A stretch of DNA of 64,000 nt from Piper betle (taxonomy: Eukaryota > Streptophyta > Magnoliopsida > Piperales > Piperaceae). Made by a program: the position numbers and the translations under genes. Position 1 is the stretch's first letter. Each line of letters opens with the position of its first letter. The DNA lies in NCBI GenBank assembly GCA_033002965.1, contig JAURVB010008449.1, positions 1-64,000 of the forward strand. The letters run 5' to 3'. The notes beneath the pieces were generated by a model. It was not told the DNA's origin, did no database searches, and worked only from the letters and a program-made list of their open reading frames with translations. Shown one piece after another: positions 34,349-46,805 of the stretch.

Positions 34349-35425
34349 GACTCTTATCATCTCCCTTCTCTCTTTTTCTATCACAAGTCTAGTTGCTTCG
34401 TCTTCTTCTTGCTCTTTCTTCTTATTTGAATCGCAGAGATCTAAACGACTACAGTGAGCGAGTGCAGGTTTGTGATCCGGTAATTTGTTTTTTAATTCGG
34501 ATTTGTAGTGGGTTGGGATAGACAAGTGTGTTTGTACGTGTGTGTGTGAGTTGCACCAAGTTAAGATTGATCGATACTGATAATACCTTGAACTTTCAAC
34601 AGCTCTTGTAGGTGTTGGGTATTTTTTATGCTTTGTTCTTTATTTTCCTCCTATTTTCGTTTGTTTGTTTGTTTTTCCACCTTCTAAGATATATGATCTG
34701 GGTATCACATAAGAAGATGGTATCTTCTCATTACCTGAATTTATAGATCGTATCATTTTAGAACTGGGAAAAGGTATTAGTATGTTAACAACTTTCTCCA
34801 AAAAGGAATTGGATAATATGTAAGATGGTCTTAGCTTTTGAAGAAATTTGGCGGGATCATCTTTATTAGATCTCTCACTATTCTTAACAATTCTTGATAT
34901 CTCAGTTTTTCCCTCAATGTATAAAACCCCTAAAACTTTGAATGTCTTTTCTTTTTATATATCAGCTTATATATAATTATATGGAGCCAAAAATCAAACA
35001 TTGATCCGATCCATGCCTAAGTAACTTCTTCTCCCTTATTAAGTAATCAATCACATGGTTTTATATGATTTATTATAGCCAAGAGTAAATCCAATCAATC
35101 TGAAGCAATAAAAAATAAATCTAAGAAGGAAAATTTTATGAGCTCCTTGTAGCAGATTAGTGTTAAATCTCTCTTAATTGACGTTCACAAATACTAGAGA
35201 AAAGCCACGCCATATATGATTTTTCACCTTAGTCTATCTTATTCATGACTCAAATTTTATCTCAAAGTTTTTCACTACATATGAGAAATATGAGTCTTCC
35301 TGTCTCCTCCTTAGCGTGAACCCAAAAGGTTATTCGTATTATGCCACTTGTTTAGAGTTGGAAAGTATTAAATAACAAGAATCAGTTGCAGGACTTCAAC
35401 TAATGATCATCTTTACAAATGTAGC

Positions 35426-35456
<31 letters not shown>

Positions 35457-36444
35457 CATATGTTATCCATGCAGGCTTTTCTTCATGTGAGACCCAATAA
35501 GGCCCCCAGTTGTCTTAAAATCTCCTCTCTTTCTGTGTCCTTTCTAGTAGTCGCATTTTATACATATTTTATAAGATGATAGGACTCATTAACAAAGGGT
35601 TGATCTCATCCTCCTTAAGTCAGAATTCCTATGGTTTCATCAAAGTCAGGTTTGAAACGTGCCATGGAAATTCCAGACAGACGGACAAAGCGGGTCAGGA
35701 GGGAGCTCTGGGCAGTCATTGGACGTGCGGAGCAACAACCCACTTTCGGGTTCTTTCTCTTTTCCTTGGCATGCTTGCTCATCCCAACATGCCGATTATC
35801 CTCGCTGTTTTCAGTTTTTCAACCTCATCTCAGCTTTTTCCCTCATTCACAAGTTATTTTTATATGAGCCTGCTTTGGGTATAATTTACTATGTAACATT
35901 ATTTGGATTTGGATCTATATATATATATCTTTAGCTTCTATGGTAGTCTCTTCACTTAGTTTCAGAGACAGATCATTGTTGCCTCTAAAAGTTCTGCACA
36001 TTCTATATATCAGAAATATGGTATTAGATTGTTAACCTCCGGTAATGTTTCACATAAACTAGCTAGCTAGCTAGAAATAGAAGCATTGTCAGTCCAAGTT
36101 CTTTATTTATAATATTAAACGAACCTTGTAATGCGAAGAAAAAGATGAATCATTTACACCATTTGGCAACAGACAACATCATAAGCACGCCCAGCAGCTT
36201 GTCTCTTGCTTCTGAACTTTTAGGTGGCCCCTCCACCACCAAATACCTCGGTCCAAGTTCCGACCATGCATGCTTGTACACCTCTCATCAAACCCACCAT
36301 TAACTATTAAGCTTCTTATATTGTTTGCCTGCAGTTTCTGTTCCGTGGAAGTACTTTAACAATGTAGTCCATGCATGCCTGAAAAAATTGGTGATCGTAA
36401 ATTAGCTATGAAAAACCAAATGTGGGTATTATTTGTAGGAGGAG

Positions 36445-38413
36445 ATGCACTCCACAGATCAGCCATGCGTCCCACCGGGCTTCAGATTTCATCCCACAGA
36501 CGAAGAGCTGGTCGGCTACTACCTCAGAAAGAAGGTGGCATGTCAGAAGATCGACCTCGACGTTATCAGAGACATAGATCTCTACCGGATTGAGCCATGG
36601 GACCTTCAAGGTACTGTCTACTAACTAAGATCTCACTTGGGTACGTGCATTTTTTAGATAATTTGAAGTGTTTGATATATACTGAAAACCATATCGCATA
36701 CAAATTGTGATCAGAGAGATGCAGGATTGGGTATGAGGAGCAGAGTGAGTGGTATTTCTTTAGCCACAAGGACAAGAAGTATCCGACGGGGACGAGAACG
36801 AACAGGGCGACCATGGCCGGGTTCTGGAAGGCCACCGGCAGAGACAAGGCAGTGTACGACAAGGCGAGGCTCATTGGCATGAGAAAGACACTCGTCTTCT
36901 ACAAGGGCAGGGCTCCCAATGGGCAGAAGAGTGATTGGATCATGCATGAGTATCGTCTAGAGTCGGAAGAGAATGGTCCTCCCCAGGTTAGATTAGTTTT
37001 TCTCAATGCAATCTCATCATCAAGCTTCATGAGTGTTCATGTATTCAAGATAACAAATGTTGCATTCCGTAGTATGCAAATCATGCTCTTTATTTCCTTA
37101 TTTCTTGTTTTTCTCTGAATTTGTTCACTCATCATATAGGGAGAAGTTATAGTTTTGCTTTATTATCAGCTAAACACTTTTTCTGTATCTTGTATAGAAT
37201 TAGTGACACGAGCTGTCTTGTGTGGGTTTGGTGTCATAGAGGTACATATTAAAATGTTAAAGCAATTACTAGTCAATTAAGGGTGCAAACATCATATCCT
37301 CTACTATCTATCAATCCCCACATAGTTGAGAGTATGATGTGCACAATAAATTTTTTAGTAATAATTATGTTTGTCATTGCAATATACAATGATGATGGCT
37401 TTGGAAAGAAATGAGGTAATAATTATACACAATGACGTAATTATTTTTTATAAATTAAAAAATATCCATATATAAGAAGAAAGAAACAGATTGGTGGCCG
37501 CCACAGATCTACAATTGCAACAAAAGACCACTCTTTTAACCGTAATTAATCCTAAACCCGAACGGCCGTTCCTAAAGTTTTAAAATGAGATTGAAAGAAA
37601 TTAGTGATATAAATAAAGCAAGTATCTAAAAACTTCTATTTCTTGATCCATATTAATGTTCTTCTTGACACAAAATGGTGTTTATGAGTGGCATATTTCT
37701 TCGTTTAGCAGATGTATAACAAATGATAAAGCTAATTAATCAATGGAAGTTGATGAATTTATTCTAGGAGGAGGGATGGGTGGTCTGCCGAGCATTCAAG
37801 AAGCGCAGTACCAACATCCAAACTAGAAGCGTGGGAGTACAATTCCTGGGATTCATCTTTCTGCTACGAAGAACCCAGCAGCATGAGCAGCACAATGATT
37901 GACTCCATGGACTACTTGCAACCCAAAAACCAGCCAAGAGTACTATGCAAGCAGGAGGTGGAGCTAGAAAGCTTCTGCAACTCACTCTCTTCCGACCCAT
38001 TTGTGCAGCTTCCCCACTTGGAGAGCCCTTCCCTATTAGCCACAAAGAGGCAGCTCCCAATCTCTAACTACATGATCACTAACACATATATGTGTCCCCA
38101 GGAAGTTTGCCATGAACAGGAAGATGAGAGCCCGAACAGTAAGAGATCAAGGAGGTCATCTGATCACTATGTTGATAAAGTGACGGATTGGAGAGACCTT
38201 GACAAGTTTGTTGCTTCACAGTTGAGCCAAGGAGATGGGCTTGATTATGTAGGAGTGGCTGACGACATTGCACTGCATGCTCAGGAAAATCCAGATGTGG
38301 GTTTGTTTCTTATGCATAGCAGTAATCCTGCAGAAGAAAGGAACAGGTTGAATGACTTTTGGAGCTCGGCCAGCTCGGAGTGTGACGTTGGTATATGCAT
38401 ATTTGAGAATTAA
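36445..38413 (+). CDS. VND4/5/6-like: NAC transcription factor, VND4/5/6 group (exons 36445-36610, 36715-36986, 37768-38413)
   Basis: A nuclear DNA-binding regulator; VND proteins in Arabidopsis switch on xylem vessel differentiation and secondary wall genes. Exon 1 gives [20 protein letters not shown] and ends after WDLQ. Exon 2 carries [37 protein letters not shown] and [12 protein letters not shown]. Exon 3 starts [13 protein letters not shown]. All four splice borders are GT/AG and phases fit the usual NAC three-exon plan. The C-terminal region has [26 protein letters not shown] and the end DVGICIFEN, which mark the VND4/5/6 branch. A frame change lies between 37800 and 37830, probably one extra A at 37820-37822. 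Removing it gives 361 codons including stop and restores [19 protein letters not shown]. The alternative is a true frameshift truncating the activation region. Confidence 0.9.
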
Positions 38414-41400
38414 TTGAGTATATACGATGGTAAAAATAATGAGATGCTAATTGGGTTTTCTTATACATATATATGATTAATAACTTGTTGCCGAGAGTTC
38501 GAGCTCTCCATGCAAGTGTAATTTAAAATATATGGATGTAAAGATGAAAGAGGACCTTGTAATTTTTTTCCTGTGCACCCTTTTTATCTTGTGTGCATAT
38601 ATATTTTCGCCCACATATTAACCATTCCTATCTTTATTTGCAACATATTATATATAATTGTGCCACCACAAATAGCTTTGTAGCTTGCATAAATACAATA
38701 CATATATTAATAGAATTCATTGAGATTTCAGATCATTGCGAGCTATACATATCTAACTTAAATAAAATGACACCTTTCCATAGTCAAAATGAGACGAGTA
38801 TATAATATAGGCCATGAGCCATCAGCTGCCAATATTTGTCGTATAATAGATGAAGCATGAATATCGTTGAACATATTTATATTGTTCTTATAAATATAAT
38901 TTACCATGACTTAGACCTTTCAATTATAAACTAATCAATCAATGTCAATTCTAATTCTACCAGGCTTCGTCCTTATTTAGGTGATAATACCAGTGAAGTT
39001 TCGTGTGTACTACGTTGTTCGCATGAAAATTTGATAGCTAGCTAGGTATCTAGTGATTAATGAAACCTGTAATCATATTATATCACATTTAAAAATAAAT
39101 ATTCATTTCTGAAAAAATACATTTTGATAAATGATACTCTCCTTTATTGGTACATTACTAAATTACCATGCAAGCCAAAGCGAAGAGGTGATCAAAATAT
39201 TGCATTTAGATGATTCATTGATGGCCTTATTACGTACATTAGTGGTTTTGACTTTCGAGTTTAGAGTGTGAAATGTGAGCTTAGGTCATTTCCAGAGAGA
39301 AAAACTAAAAGCTTGAGCCCATGCAGTCATTGATATCAATTTTATCCCACAGCTGATGTTCGTTTTTAAATAAGTCGGGTAATTTAATTTCTTTTTGGAA
39401 GAAAAAAACAGTCAAGCTAAAATTTAGACGTCGGCGTCCATGCTAGGGTCCATGTCCATATATGTATAAAATATGGATTGTCTGCATAGTTCGCGGACAC
39501 TTTTACAAACAATATGGACAGTTGCAAGACACGTCGTCCGTGGATGAGTCTACAACATGTCAAATTCAAAACTAAAATAATCTCTTTTTGTCTAATATTA
39601 TTTTTAAATTTTTATATAATAAGCATTCGCTTTATATAGGTTGAAAGATTGTCACTTTGAATAGTGTAACTGCCTGCTGCCTATGTAATTAAGAACATAT
39701 ATGTAAAATTTTTATTTGGAATCACAAGTGTGTAATGAAAAAGGCCGCTCAAGATTTATGTTATACTTTCAAAGAGAAAATCATATTCATTGTATTATTT
39801 TGAATGGTGTGACCGCCGAATATGTTGTTGGTTTACTATTTTTATTTAGCATTTTATGTGTATAATGAGAGAGGGGGGTGTATTTTGGGCTTATTATAGT
39901 AATTTTATGAATCTATTAATTGGATCTATTTAAAACAAATTATTTGAATTTGTATTTTTTTAATGGGCTTCTCTTTTTATTTAATTTTGAGTTTGAATTT
40001 TTTAATTAATGTTGATTTTATAATTCAAGAGTATCCATATTTGTAAAGTGTTTGTGTCTACCTATACATCCAAATTATTTTACGGACAAACACAAATAGT
40101 ATTTGTAAAAAAAATTGCGCATATGAACATGAATAGTATCCACAAAAATTTTGTAGACACAGACACATACAAAAAGGTATCTTCATTTGTGGATACCCCT
40201 ACTAAATTTGCATCAATGAAAGAAAATAAAGAATATGATTTCTTCTTAATATAATACCTAATTATAATAAGGGAATAATTTTTTTCCCCAAATTTATTCT
40301 AAAAGGTATTCTTCCCTCCCTGCTTTTAAACGGTGCAACTTTTTGAAAAAAGTACTCCTATGAAACGTGTTTCCTTTAGATGCAACCATGACACTCTTAC
40401 CACATGTGTCATATTGCTTTGGATGCAATTCTTTGAAAAAAATATTCATTTTATACGGGTCTCTTCATAAAATGGTATCTTCTTTAAAACGGTCCTCTTA
40501 TAGGACTATATTTTTTTCATCAAAGACTACTTAGTTTGTGATTTTGCAAAAAAATTATTTTTGTTTTATTTTGATTTTTTTAATTTATTTTAAAATTAAT
40601 GATCATTCATTAAAAAATATTTTATAATGAATGTAATTATAGTTTTCATTTTCTTTTATCTCTCTTGATAATTATACCTTGTATATTGCGCGAGAATTTG
40701 TGCTAGTTTAGATTAAAAGCTGATTTTTATGACTTAAAAAGGTTGCAATTTCTACATTTTGAAATTTAATGTTGTTCAACGGAGCTTTAGTATTTAATTT
40801 TTAAAAAAATGTGCAATTTTCTTTTTTAATGTTATTAATAACAATGTTATTGACAAAATGATTGATTAACTTGTTCCAAAGTCCCTATTAGTTTTAGATC
40901 TTGGCCCATATATAATGCATCGGCTATAAGATCTATGGATTAGGTAAGGGGTAGGAAGTTTATTATTTTGTAGGAGCCGTTGTGTAAGGTTAACGTTATG
41001 TGTGTGCGTGTGTGTTGGGTGAGGGTATGAGTATGGACTTAGGAGTTGTGAGTGTGGGTCTAGGAGATTGATTTTTTAAAAAAAGATCTATATTAATTTA
41101 AATGTTTATTTAATACTATAAAAAAATTAACTCATTCCAAAAATTTAAAATAAAAAATATTTATTAGAAAATACAACTTAGAAAACAAAAATATTTAAAA
41201 TTACATATACCTAATGTAATATATAGGACTAAGCGCATAACTCCCAGATGCGACATAGAAAACAAAAATATTTAAAATTACATATAACTAACATAATAAG
41301 ACTCGTACATAACTCCCGGTTTTCTTTTCAAAATATCAAAAATATTGTATTTCTCAATAAAAGATATATAATACATTTATTTTTTTTGTGCCATGTATGG

Positions 41401-42060
41401 AAAGATTGTTAACCAGTATGGACTTAGTTAGAGGGGCCTATTAGTCGGGTTTAGATGGATATTATTTATACTAAACCCATTAATTATCTTAAACCTACAT
41501 ATCAAACCCCACCATTTATTGTTTAAATTTTTACTACTTAAACCTAAACTCGTTTAAAAAACCCGAATCCGATTATTTAAAACCTGTTTATATTATAAAA
41601 AATAAATCAAATGATATAATGAAAATTTCATTAAAAATAATCATCTAAGAAATAAGAAGATTAAATAGACTAATACAAAAAAGTTGAAAATATATTAATT
41701 TTAGGTATAAACACATATATCTCTTAAATAAAATTTAAATTATATTAAATATAATTTTTATATTAAAAAAATTATATTATTAAAATCGGATACATGTTAC
41801 CCGGTATCGTAAAAAGGAAATTTGAATATATAAATATTAAACCTGGTTTATTCTGGTCCAGGCATTCACACACTCACACAGCGATCAAGATAAAGATAAA
41901 TAATACAAATACCGCATAAGGGAAACGAAATACCTGAAAAGACAAGGAGCTAACATGTAATTTCTCTAAAAGCTGCCCGTGCTGAACAGTGCCGACTGTT
42001 GAACTGCCTTAGATTCTCCAAAGACGCAATCTTTGGGGTTAAGAACTTGGAGCTCTCCAA
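38414..42060. other. AT-rich spacer between NAC and BPC genes
   Basis: No gene is recognised. It holds a 77-bp tandem duplication (41181-41319). A TAGGGGTATCC-type end near 40195-40206 (minus strand) recalls a hAT MITE, but no partner end was fixed. Confidence 0.5.
41181..41319 (+). repeat. Two-copy tandem repeat, 77-bp period
   Basis: GAAAACAAAAATATTTAAAA begins at 41181 and again at 41258. Similarity continues through TTACATATA and CATAACTCCC with substitutions. Confidence 0.75.
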
Positions 42061-43750
42061 CAAAGACACGACGACAAATTCATGAAAAATCATTCCAGAA
42101 TCCATAATTATTCCACTCCACTCCCTCTTCCCACTGGGTTATTTTTTCTCTCCCTCCTCTGCTGCTGTTTCCACCGTAAGTTGTTCCTTTCTCCTCTCTC
42201 TTGTTGTGTTTTTTTTTCTTTTATAAAAAAACTCATTTTATTTCTAGACATAGCAGCTAGTAATTCTAGATATCTTTGTTTGATGTTATTTGCTGGCTTT
42301 TTTCTTTAAAGATTGAATATTTGTGTCTTATCTTTATTTGGGTAGTTTCCATTTTCTCGATCTGGTACTTAGACATAGGGCAATGTGTTGGAAAAATTAT
42401 AATTTGAAGGTGTCGGGGAACGGGTTGTATTGTTGAAATCTTATGCTTGTGAAATTTGGGTTATACTTGTGTTGATAAGTCTTTTTGTTCATCAGAAAAA
42501 GAGAATGTGTGTTTATAGCTATGAAAACTGTTGTGCCCATGATTTTTGTTTGGTCTAGTTCATCGCCGTTGGCTCAACTAATGCTGCTACTTTTGTCACT
42601 GCTAGTTTGATTACCGGACCTTGTCAAAGTACTGCTCTGTGTGTTGCCGTGTTTCATAAACTTGCTTAATGATCCTTATTTGACCACGGATTACACCAAC
42701 CTTGTGCCTTACCATGGCATCTACTTTGTCTTGAACTACCCATGCTGTTATTCTGCTTGTTAATGTAGGCCAATCAGGGGAAAAAATTATTCAATTTTTT
42801 GTATTGGTTTATAAATGAGATGATACCAAACAATTTTTGGTTGAACTTGGGAGTAAGTTGTAATGGGTTAAGATGCCACAATATTGAATTCGTTAATTGA
42901 TAAAAATGCTAATGAAATAGATTAAAAGATATAATCTTGTACCTTGATATGAGGCTCAACAAATTTGTTGTCTAAAATTATACTGTCTGAGTGTCTTTAT
43001 CTTATCTGCATTCTAATGGATTAGCGAATGAAGTTCAATGTTTTACATCCATGGTGTTCTTCCTAGTGGGGCATGCACTTTTCTGTTTGACCTTGAGTGT
43101 AGAAAAATAATCCGCTTTGTTATAGAGTTTTGTTGTTCAGTTGTGCCGGGTATATACAGCTTATGTTTCCTGTTTGTCATTTCAACTCTATAGTAGCATA
43201 TCAGATTCATCAATTGGTGAACATAAAATTTGAGCCTTGTCCAAATGATCTTAACTCTTAGTATTTAACAAGGTCACAGCTCATATCCATTTTGAATATA
43301 TGACTATTCTCAACATTATTTACTACACATTTATAAATTTAAAATTTACACTCCCAGTCATTTTATAATTGAAGATTTATTTTTTCAATAGTCCTAGATG
43401 TACTTGTTTGAGAAATGTATTGTTATTGCATGTTTCCCATGCCTTGTAGATAAATCGCTTATATGTTATTGGGTCTGACTCTGTCAACAGATTGTTTAAG
43501 TCGGTAGGTAGTTTAAAATCTTATGTGAAAGTAATTATGTATTCAGTAGTATTATTCCAATGTGTTATTTAAAAAAATTTCTTGATACTTACAATTACCA
43601 GATTGGACTAAGCTTCTTGTATCATCTAGTTAATTATGGCCTTGCGGAAATGAAGTATGCGTCATTGATTATTCTGTAATATGATGGGATAAATACTCAC
43701 TTCTCGACAGAGTTTCAATCTGAGGTTTAATCCTCCAAAGTTTATTTTAG
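42061..43750 (+). other. BPC leader exon and leader intron (inferred)
   Basis: A CT-rich leader ends at a strong donor (ACC then GTAAGT, 42176). The acceptor TTTATTTTAG ends at 43750, exactly before the ATG at 43751. This implies a 1575-bp intron in the 5' untranslated region. The leader's start is not known. The short frame at 42082-42309 crosses the donor and is not considered a gene. Confidence 0.5.
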
Positions 43751-44918
43751 ATGGATGATGAAGGGCCACGAGCAAATGGCCGTGGAAAGGCTGATCAGTA
43801 CAAGAGTCTCCGCACTCAGGTAGAAGCACAACATTTCCCTGAAGTTATGTGTCATTTTATCTTATAGTGGTTGTTTGTCTTTATGATACTGGAGCATTAA
43901 CTTGTGCTTGCGCCAGCATTGTAATTCTCTACTTTGGAATTTGAGGTGATCACTATGACTGAACAGTGACTTAAATTCTTGAATATTTCATATTTCAGTG
44001 GATACTTTCACAGAACCATATCAGAGATCAGCATAGCATGAAGCTAGCACAAGCCTTAGCTGAAAGGGATGCAGCATTTCATGAACGAAATATTGCCATT
44101 ATTGAGAAAAAGCAGGCTATTGCTGAAAGGGACATGGCTGCAATGCAGCGAGAGCAAGCACTCAATGAGATGAATAAAGTCATTATGGAACGGGATTCTG
44201 CCATGGCCACCTTAGAGTATATCCGAGAAAATTCTAGAAACAGCAGTGCACCGACATGTCCTAGTTGTTCTGATTTGCCAGTTGCCAAGCAACTGCATTG
44301 TGAAGCTCCATATTGTTCTAGGGAGCCACAAATAACTGAAACATATTCTACTTGTGCAAATGGCGATGACGGTGCTAAGCCTCGTCGAGAAAAAAGCAAG
44401 CAAATGAAACTAAAATGCTAGCCCAAACGACAACTGTGAAGGGAAAGTCTAGAAATGGGAAGAGAAAGAAAGGCCCTGAAGAATTTGATGAACCAAATGT
44501 GGCTGTCAAGCAACAGGAGTGGAAGCGACATGACATGACAGTTGCTGATCTGAATAAGGTGAACTCGGCTAGTAAGAATGGATGGAAAGGCCAAGATATA
44601 GGATTAAATGATGTCTTCTTTGATGACTCAACCATGCCTGTCCCTGGATGTTCTTGTACGGGTATATGGCGACAATGCTACAAGTGGGGCAACGGAGGAT
44701 GGCAATCAGCCTGCTGCACCACTACTTTGTCCATGCATCCTCTACCCATGATGCCCAATCGGAAACATGCTCGAGTTGGTGGTCGGAAGATGAGTGGGGG
44801 TGCTTTCAACAAGTTGCTAAGCCGGCTTGCTGCAGAAGGGCATGATCTTTCAATACCGGTTGATCTCAAAACTCACTGGGCGAAGCATGGTACCAATAGG
44901 TATATCACTATTAAGTGA
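43751..44918 (+). CDS. BPC6-like: BBR/BPC GAGA-binding transcription factor, group II (exons 43751-43819, 43999-44918)
   Basis: A nuclear protein binding GA/CT-rich promoter repeats, known to recruit Polycomb proteins and regulate homeotic genes. Exon 1 gives [16 protein letters not shown]; the 179-bp intron has GT/AG ends. Residues about 38-95 form the alanine-zipper coiled coil of group II (repeats such as [28 protein letters not shown]). The C-terminal 107 residues are the BPC domain: [20 protein letters not shown], then SACC, giving the five cysteines (CxC-x6-C-x11-CC), [20 protein letters not shown] and the end [10 protein letters not shown]. The frame breaks in an A6 run at 44390-44395. 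One added A restores it and gives 330 codons including stop, close to Arabidopsis BPC6. Without it the protein stops at 44421 before the DNA-binding domain. Confidence 0.9.
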
Positions 44919-46124
44919 AATTGACTAACTTGTAGTTCGAAGATGAAGTTCAAAGTTTAGGGTTCAGTGACAACATCAACTGGACGGGGAGTGGAGGTGG
45001 CTCAAAACTTCAATGTTTGTATTTGTAGGCATTTAACTTATAAGTTCTTGGAACTTTCGAGGATATTGTTTGCTTCTAGGGCTGCTAACATGGGTGCTCT
45101 CATTGGTTCTGCCATGAGTATTGTACCTTTCAGGTTGAAATCCTACTTCAATAGTTTCTGTAGATTTAAGTACTCAATCATTTATCCTCCTTTTTCAGAA
45201 AATGTAGCGGAGTATTTGTTTGTTACTTCTCTAGACGCTTTGAATTCTATCTTGGTAAAATTGTTAGATTATTGACTTGTAGTTCTATGATTCTATCCAT
45301 GACATGATCAATTTTTCGAAACCACTAAAGTTGGTCTAAACTATGAGGATTAGTTTTTATATTGAATGACACAGAATTGGTATCCTATGAAATGTAAAAT
45401 TCATGTCGGCGTTTATGCGACTGCTAGCGGAGTAGTTAATTTATTGCTGCGTCTAGCATTTTCGATGGCCAAGAGAAGATATCTGCATCTTTTATCTTGT
45501 CTTCATTATTTTCCGAGTAGTGTTAGAACTCGAGACAAAAAGGATGAAAACTTGGACCAGGATAACAAGTTGTAGCAGGAACGTACATCTTCGTGGGGTA
45601 TCCAGGAGGACCACAAGATGGCTGCTCTCGATACCGGTGATTGCCTGGCTGGTGCAGGCCTCAATTTTGGCTGCACTATCATTGATATGTTTTATTTTAT
45701 TTTTTATTTTTTATTTTTGGTTTTTTTAAAACTAATCTACTTTTAACCTTAAGGGAAACTCAATACATATGCGTTTTGATTAAAAGTAAAAGATTTGACT
45801 TATTAAAATGTAATAAAAATAGAAAATAAAAAATTATAATATATTTTTTCATTCAAATAAAATTTGTCTTTAAAACCAAAATTAATTAAAATTTTTATTT
45901 AATATATTATATTATTATAATTTATTTTATTATTTAATAATAATTTATCTATAAAATTAAAATTTATCTCTAATAACGTAAACGTGGCATTTTGTCTGCT
46001 AGTGGATAAAATTGATTGTTGGCTTTGGAAGAATCTCTCCCTATTTTTTATTTTAATATTGTGGCATTGTAGCCCGTGGCTGGCTAGCTCAAAGACATAT
46101 TTCTATTCCTATAATATATTCCTA

Positions 46125-46128
<4 letters not shown>
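44919..46128. other. BPC 3' flank, no further gene
   Basis: Probably 3' untranslated sequence at first, then AT-rich DNA from about 45670. The open frames at 44967-45275 and 45366-45729 match no family I recognise. Confidence 0.45.

Positions 46129-46200
<72 letters not shown>
46129..46200. repeat. Long (TA)n microsatellite
   Basis: About 35 TA units ending exactly at the left end of an inverted-repeat element. A shorter run (46788-46805) borders its right end. Confidence 0.95.
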
Positions 46201-46203
<3 letters not shown>

Positions 46204-46787
46204 GTTGGGTAACCTGGGGGCGACCCCAGGAAAATTTTCCTAGGGTCGCCCCAAATCTGGACCGTCCGATCATAAGGACGGTCCAGATTTCTTCTTCTAA
46301 AACCCTAACCCTCCCCTCCTCCCATGCGCCGCCGCCGCCGGGCCGCCGTCGCCGTCGCCGCGCGACCCCGCCCCTGCCGCCACCGTCGCTCGCCGCCGTC
46401 CGTGGGCGTGGGTTGTCGCCGCTTTTGCCGCGCGACCCAGCCACTGCCGGGGTTGTCCCCGCGTTGCCGCACGACCTCGCCTGCCAGCGACGCCCTTGCT
46501 CCTCGGCCGACGCGGACGGGTGCGGTGACGACGGCGGTGCCATGGACGTGGGTGCGGCGAAGGGTGGCACCGCCGCTGCCTAGGGTGGCGAGGGCAGTCG
46601 CAGCGGCGCGGCGAGGACAGCTGCGGCGGTGCGGCGAGGGCTGTGGCGGCGGCAGTTGGAGGGTGGAGGGTTAGGATTAGGATTTTTTTTAAAAATAGAT
46701 CTGAGCCGTCAGATTAGATCTGACGGCCCAGATTAGGGTGACTGCAATAAATTGACTCCTGCGGTCGCCCCCAAGCTAGCCAATCCC
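46201..46787. mobile_element. 587-bp inverted-repeat element inserted in a (TA)n microsatellite (Micron-like)
   Basis: The left end GGGGTTGGGTAACCTGGGGG and the complemented right end (GGGATTGGCTAGCTTGGGGG) are inverted repeats of about 30 bp. Both flanks are TA repeats, so the duplication could be TA or longer. The subterminal region has two strong palindromes (46217-46252 and 46253-46290). The right side has a related GATCTGAGCCGTCAGATT...ATCTGACGGCCCAGAT pair. The centre (46320-46660) is GC-rich with open frames on both strands and no recognisable protein. Insertion into TA microsatellites recalls rice Micron elements. Confidence 0.65.
46217..46290. repeat. Two adjacent palindromes at the element's left end
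   Basis: GGGGCGACCC (46217-46226) pairs with GGGTCGCCCC (46243-46252) around AGGAAAATTTTCCT. AAATCTGGACCGTCC (46253-46267) pairs perfectly with GGACGGTCCAGATTT (46276-46290). They may be transposase-binding or hairpin-forming sequences. Confidence 0.85.
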
Positions 46788-46805
46788 ATATATATATATA
46801 TATAT

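Noticed and set aside
35576..35934. Overlapping 78-102 residue ORFs upstream of the NAC gene
   Set aside because: Three frames are open at once, none has a motif, and the place lies in the proposed leader intron.
37768..38413. A fourth NAC exon explaining the frame change
   Set aside because: No GT/AG pair around 37800-37830 would join the two frames without losing conserved residues. A one-base change is simpler.
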